A stretch of DNA of 64,000 nt from Batrachochytrium dendrobatidis JAM81 (Eukaryota > Chytridiomycota > Chytridiomycetes > Rhizophydiales), in contig NW_006281108.1 in assembly GCF_000203795.2 (NCBI RefSeq), forward strand, positions 811,868 to 875,867, given 5' to 3'. The translations under genes and the position numbers were made by a program. Shown one piece after another: positions 62,863 to 64,000 of the stretch. Positions within the stretch are counted from its first letter, which is position 1. Every line of letters starts with the position of its first letter. Below the pieces are notes generated by a model. That model had not been told where the DNA came from. It saw only the letters and a list, made by a program, of their open reading frames with translations, and did not search any database.

Positions 62863-63642
62863 TTAAGCGGACAAAGGTTCATGCAGCATTTTTTTAGCTG
62901 GTTTTTCTTGTTCAACCTTTTTAGATTTGAGTTTTGTTGAATCAACAGCAGTATCGGCTTGAGTTGTAGCTGCTTCGACAATATCATTTTTGGGTACATC
63001 TGGCAACACTTGCACGACCTTTTGGTTCTATAAAATATAAAATAAGTAAATTACAGTACAGACAAGCAGATGACAATAGTAATCCGCTTACTTGTGTCTC
63101 AATCAATTGATCCAGCTCAGCCATAACATCAGCTTCGTCCTCTTCGCTAAACACTTGGCTTAGCATTTCACCCACTTGGTTTTGATATGCAACCGCATCT
63201 GCTGAATCATCCATTAGTTTCTCGACATCTTCTAGTTGCATTTCCTTGTTGAGGTCGCTCAGAACCTGTGTTCCCTGCTTTAAACCTTCAACGACTTGTT
63301 TCTCTACAAGAGCAAACTCGATCGATTGAGTGAGTTGTTCGAGAGTCAGGAGTTGAGTAGATACTTTCTCCAAGAGGGATTGCTGGTACTTTTTCTTTGA
63401 AAGAGCAAGACGAGCTGCATGATGGTTCTTGAGACGAAGCTGTTCCTTGGCAACTTGAAGTTCTCTATCCAAAACTGTTTGTAGCTATAATGCATGCTGT
63501 TAGTTGTAGGACTTGGTAGAATATAGAATCATCTTACCTTTTTCTCATATTGTTTTAATTTATCCCGCTGGACTTTGAGTTCAAGAATAGCCTTGTCCTT
63601 GCTAGTCACTTTAGGTTTGTGTTTTCCAAATGCATTTCCCAT
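62863..63642 (-). CDS. VPS20: ESCRT-III subunit Vps20/CHMP6
   Basis: Nucleates ESCRT-III on endosomes under ESCRT-II control. Exon 1 starts at ATG 63,640-63,642 with MGNAFGKHKPKVTSKDKAIL; Gly2 in an MGN context is the N-myristoylation site typical of CHMP6. After a short intron come the Snf7 core helices: LDRELQVAKEQLRLKNHHAA, SKKKYQQSLLEKVSTQLLTL and FALVEKQVVEGLKQGTQVL. The acidic, autoinhibitory part follows: EMQLEDVEKLMDDSADAV and FSEEDEADVMAELDQLIETQ. A second intron precedes the C-terminal tail (KVVQVLPDVPKNDIV to KMLHEPLSA), which ends at a TAA at 62,863-62,865. Convergent with the KATNAL2-like gene. Confidence 0.92.
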
Positions 63643-63775
63643 AATCGATAGATTTTGAGTTGTGGTTGGTGACAAAGAGTATGAGATTAAAATTGTTAGC
63701 AACCATCACCATCAGCGTTTATCATATTTTTTAAAAAATCAAAAAGTTGGTTTTATCTATCCACAATGTATTTGA

Positions 63776-64000
63776 TTATTGGTCTAATCTTGTGTACACT
63801 GCAGTAAGATTAGGACCAAGAACAATATCCTGTGACACTGATAGATTTCCACTCTTGAATGTCACCCATCCTTTAGAAGCCAGTTGTAGTCGAATGTTTC
63901 CAGTGTTTTCTTCCATCTCGTCATTCGCATCGAGTTTGGATTCAGCTTCAATGATCATAGTATCCTTTTCTACCAATCCATGTCCATGTCCATGTCCATG
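63776..64000 (-). CDS. 3' end of an unrecognised gene (partial)
   Basis: Frame open at the right edge; stop at 63,776-63,778. The visible 74 or so residues start with a His-Gly repeat (four GH units) encoded by a CATGTC hexamer array at 63,979-64,000. They continue VEKDTMIIEAESKLDANDE and end with RLQLASKGWVTFKSGNLSVS and NLTAVYTRLDQ. The end looks like a beta-rich domain, but I do not recognise a family. It lies upstream of VPS20 on the same strand. Confidence 0.5.
   Translation of the reverse strand, partial: HGHGHGHGLVEKDTMIIEAESKLDANDEMEENTGNIRLQLASKGWVTFKSGNLSVSQDIVLGPNLTAVYTRLDQ

Overview
This window is eukaryotic and very probably from a chytrid fungus close to Batrachochytrium. The evidence is AT-rich sequence, genes split by many short introns (about 50-120 bp, mostly GT-AG), fungal-type proteins (BEM46, Snx4, AAT-family permeases, TFIIIC), genes typical of flagellated fungi (KATNAL2-like katanin, CM1/centrosomin-motif protein, paladin, GUCD1) and a Crinkler (CRN)-type effector gene. 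The genus call is inference; no rRNA or marker gene is present to fix it.

Left part (1-21,071), ordinary dense gene order: 3' end of an acidic protein; TFIIIC TPR subunit (-); SMG6/EST1-like PIN nuclease (+); BEM46/ABHD13 hydrolase (-); a triple-domain paladin (-); a small twin-CX9C protein (+); a CM1-motif coiled-coil microtubule-organising protein (+).

Middle (20,935-56,383), heavily rearranged. A gene cassette [galacturonate reductase - AKTIP - mitochondrial bL35m - 3' scrap of the CM1 gene] occurs twice as near-identical inverted arms, 24,650-29,942 and 51,055-56,383 (5.3 kb each, about 21 kb apart). A second inverted pair is a 1,231-bp piece of the exportin-5 gene (21,884-23,114 against 46,189-47,419). 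A segment of about 0.95 kb occurs three times (20,935-21,888; 28,822-29,777; 51,220-52,181). On the left, the exportin scrap, a single-copy CRN gene and the 5'-truncated reductase cassette form a 6.9-kb block lying between two direct copies of the 0.95-kb segment. One junction has a 5-bp microhomology. The spacer between the arms carries carnitine acetyltransferase, two tandem amino-acid permeases with a homogenised core, SNX4, mitochondrial uS2m, the complete exportin-5 and a ZFAND2-type AN1 zinc-finger gene.

Right part (56,384-64,000): GUCD1-like protein (-), KATNAL2-like AAA ATPase (+), ESCRT-III Vps20/CHMP6 (-), and the 3' end of an unrecognised gene (-).

The most notable items are the multi-junction duplication carrying a CRN effector candidate at its core, a probable 3-nt microexon in the reductase gene, two GC-AG introns, and a sharply bounded gene-conversion tract between the permeases. 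I saw no tRNA, rRNA, CRISPR or transposase gene. Gene spans run from start codon to stop codon and include introns; exon limits are given only where I traced them.
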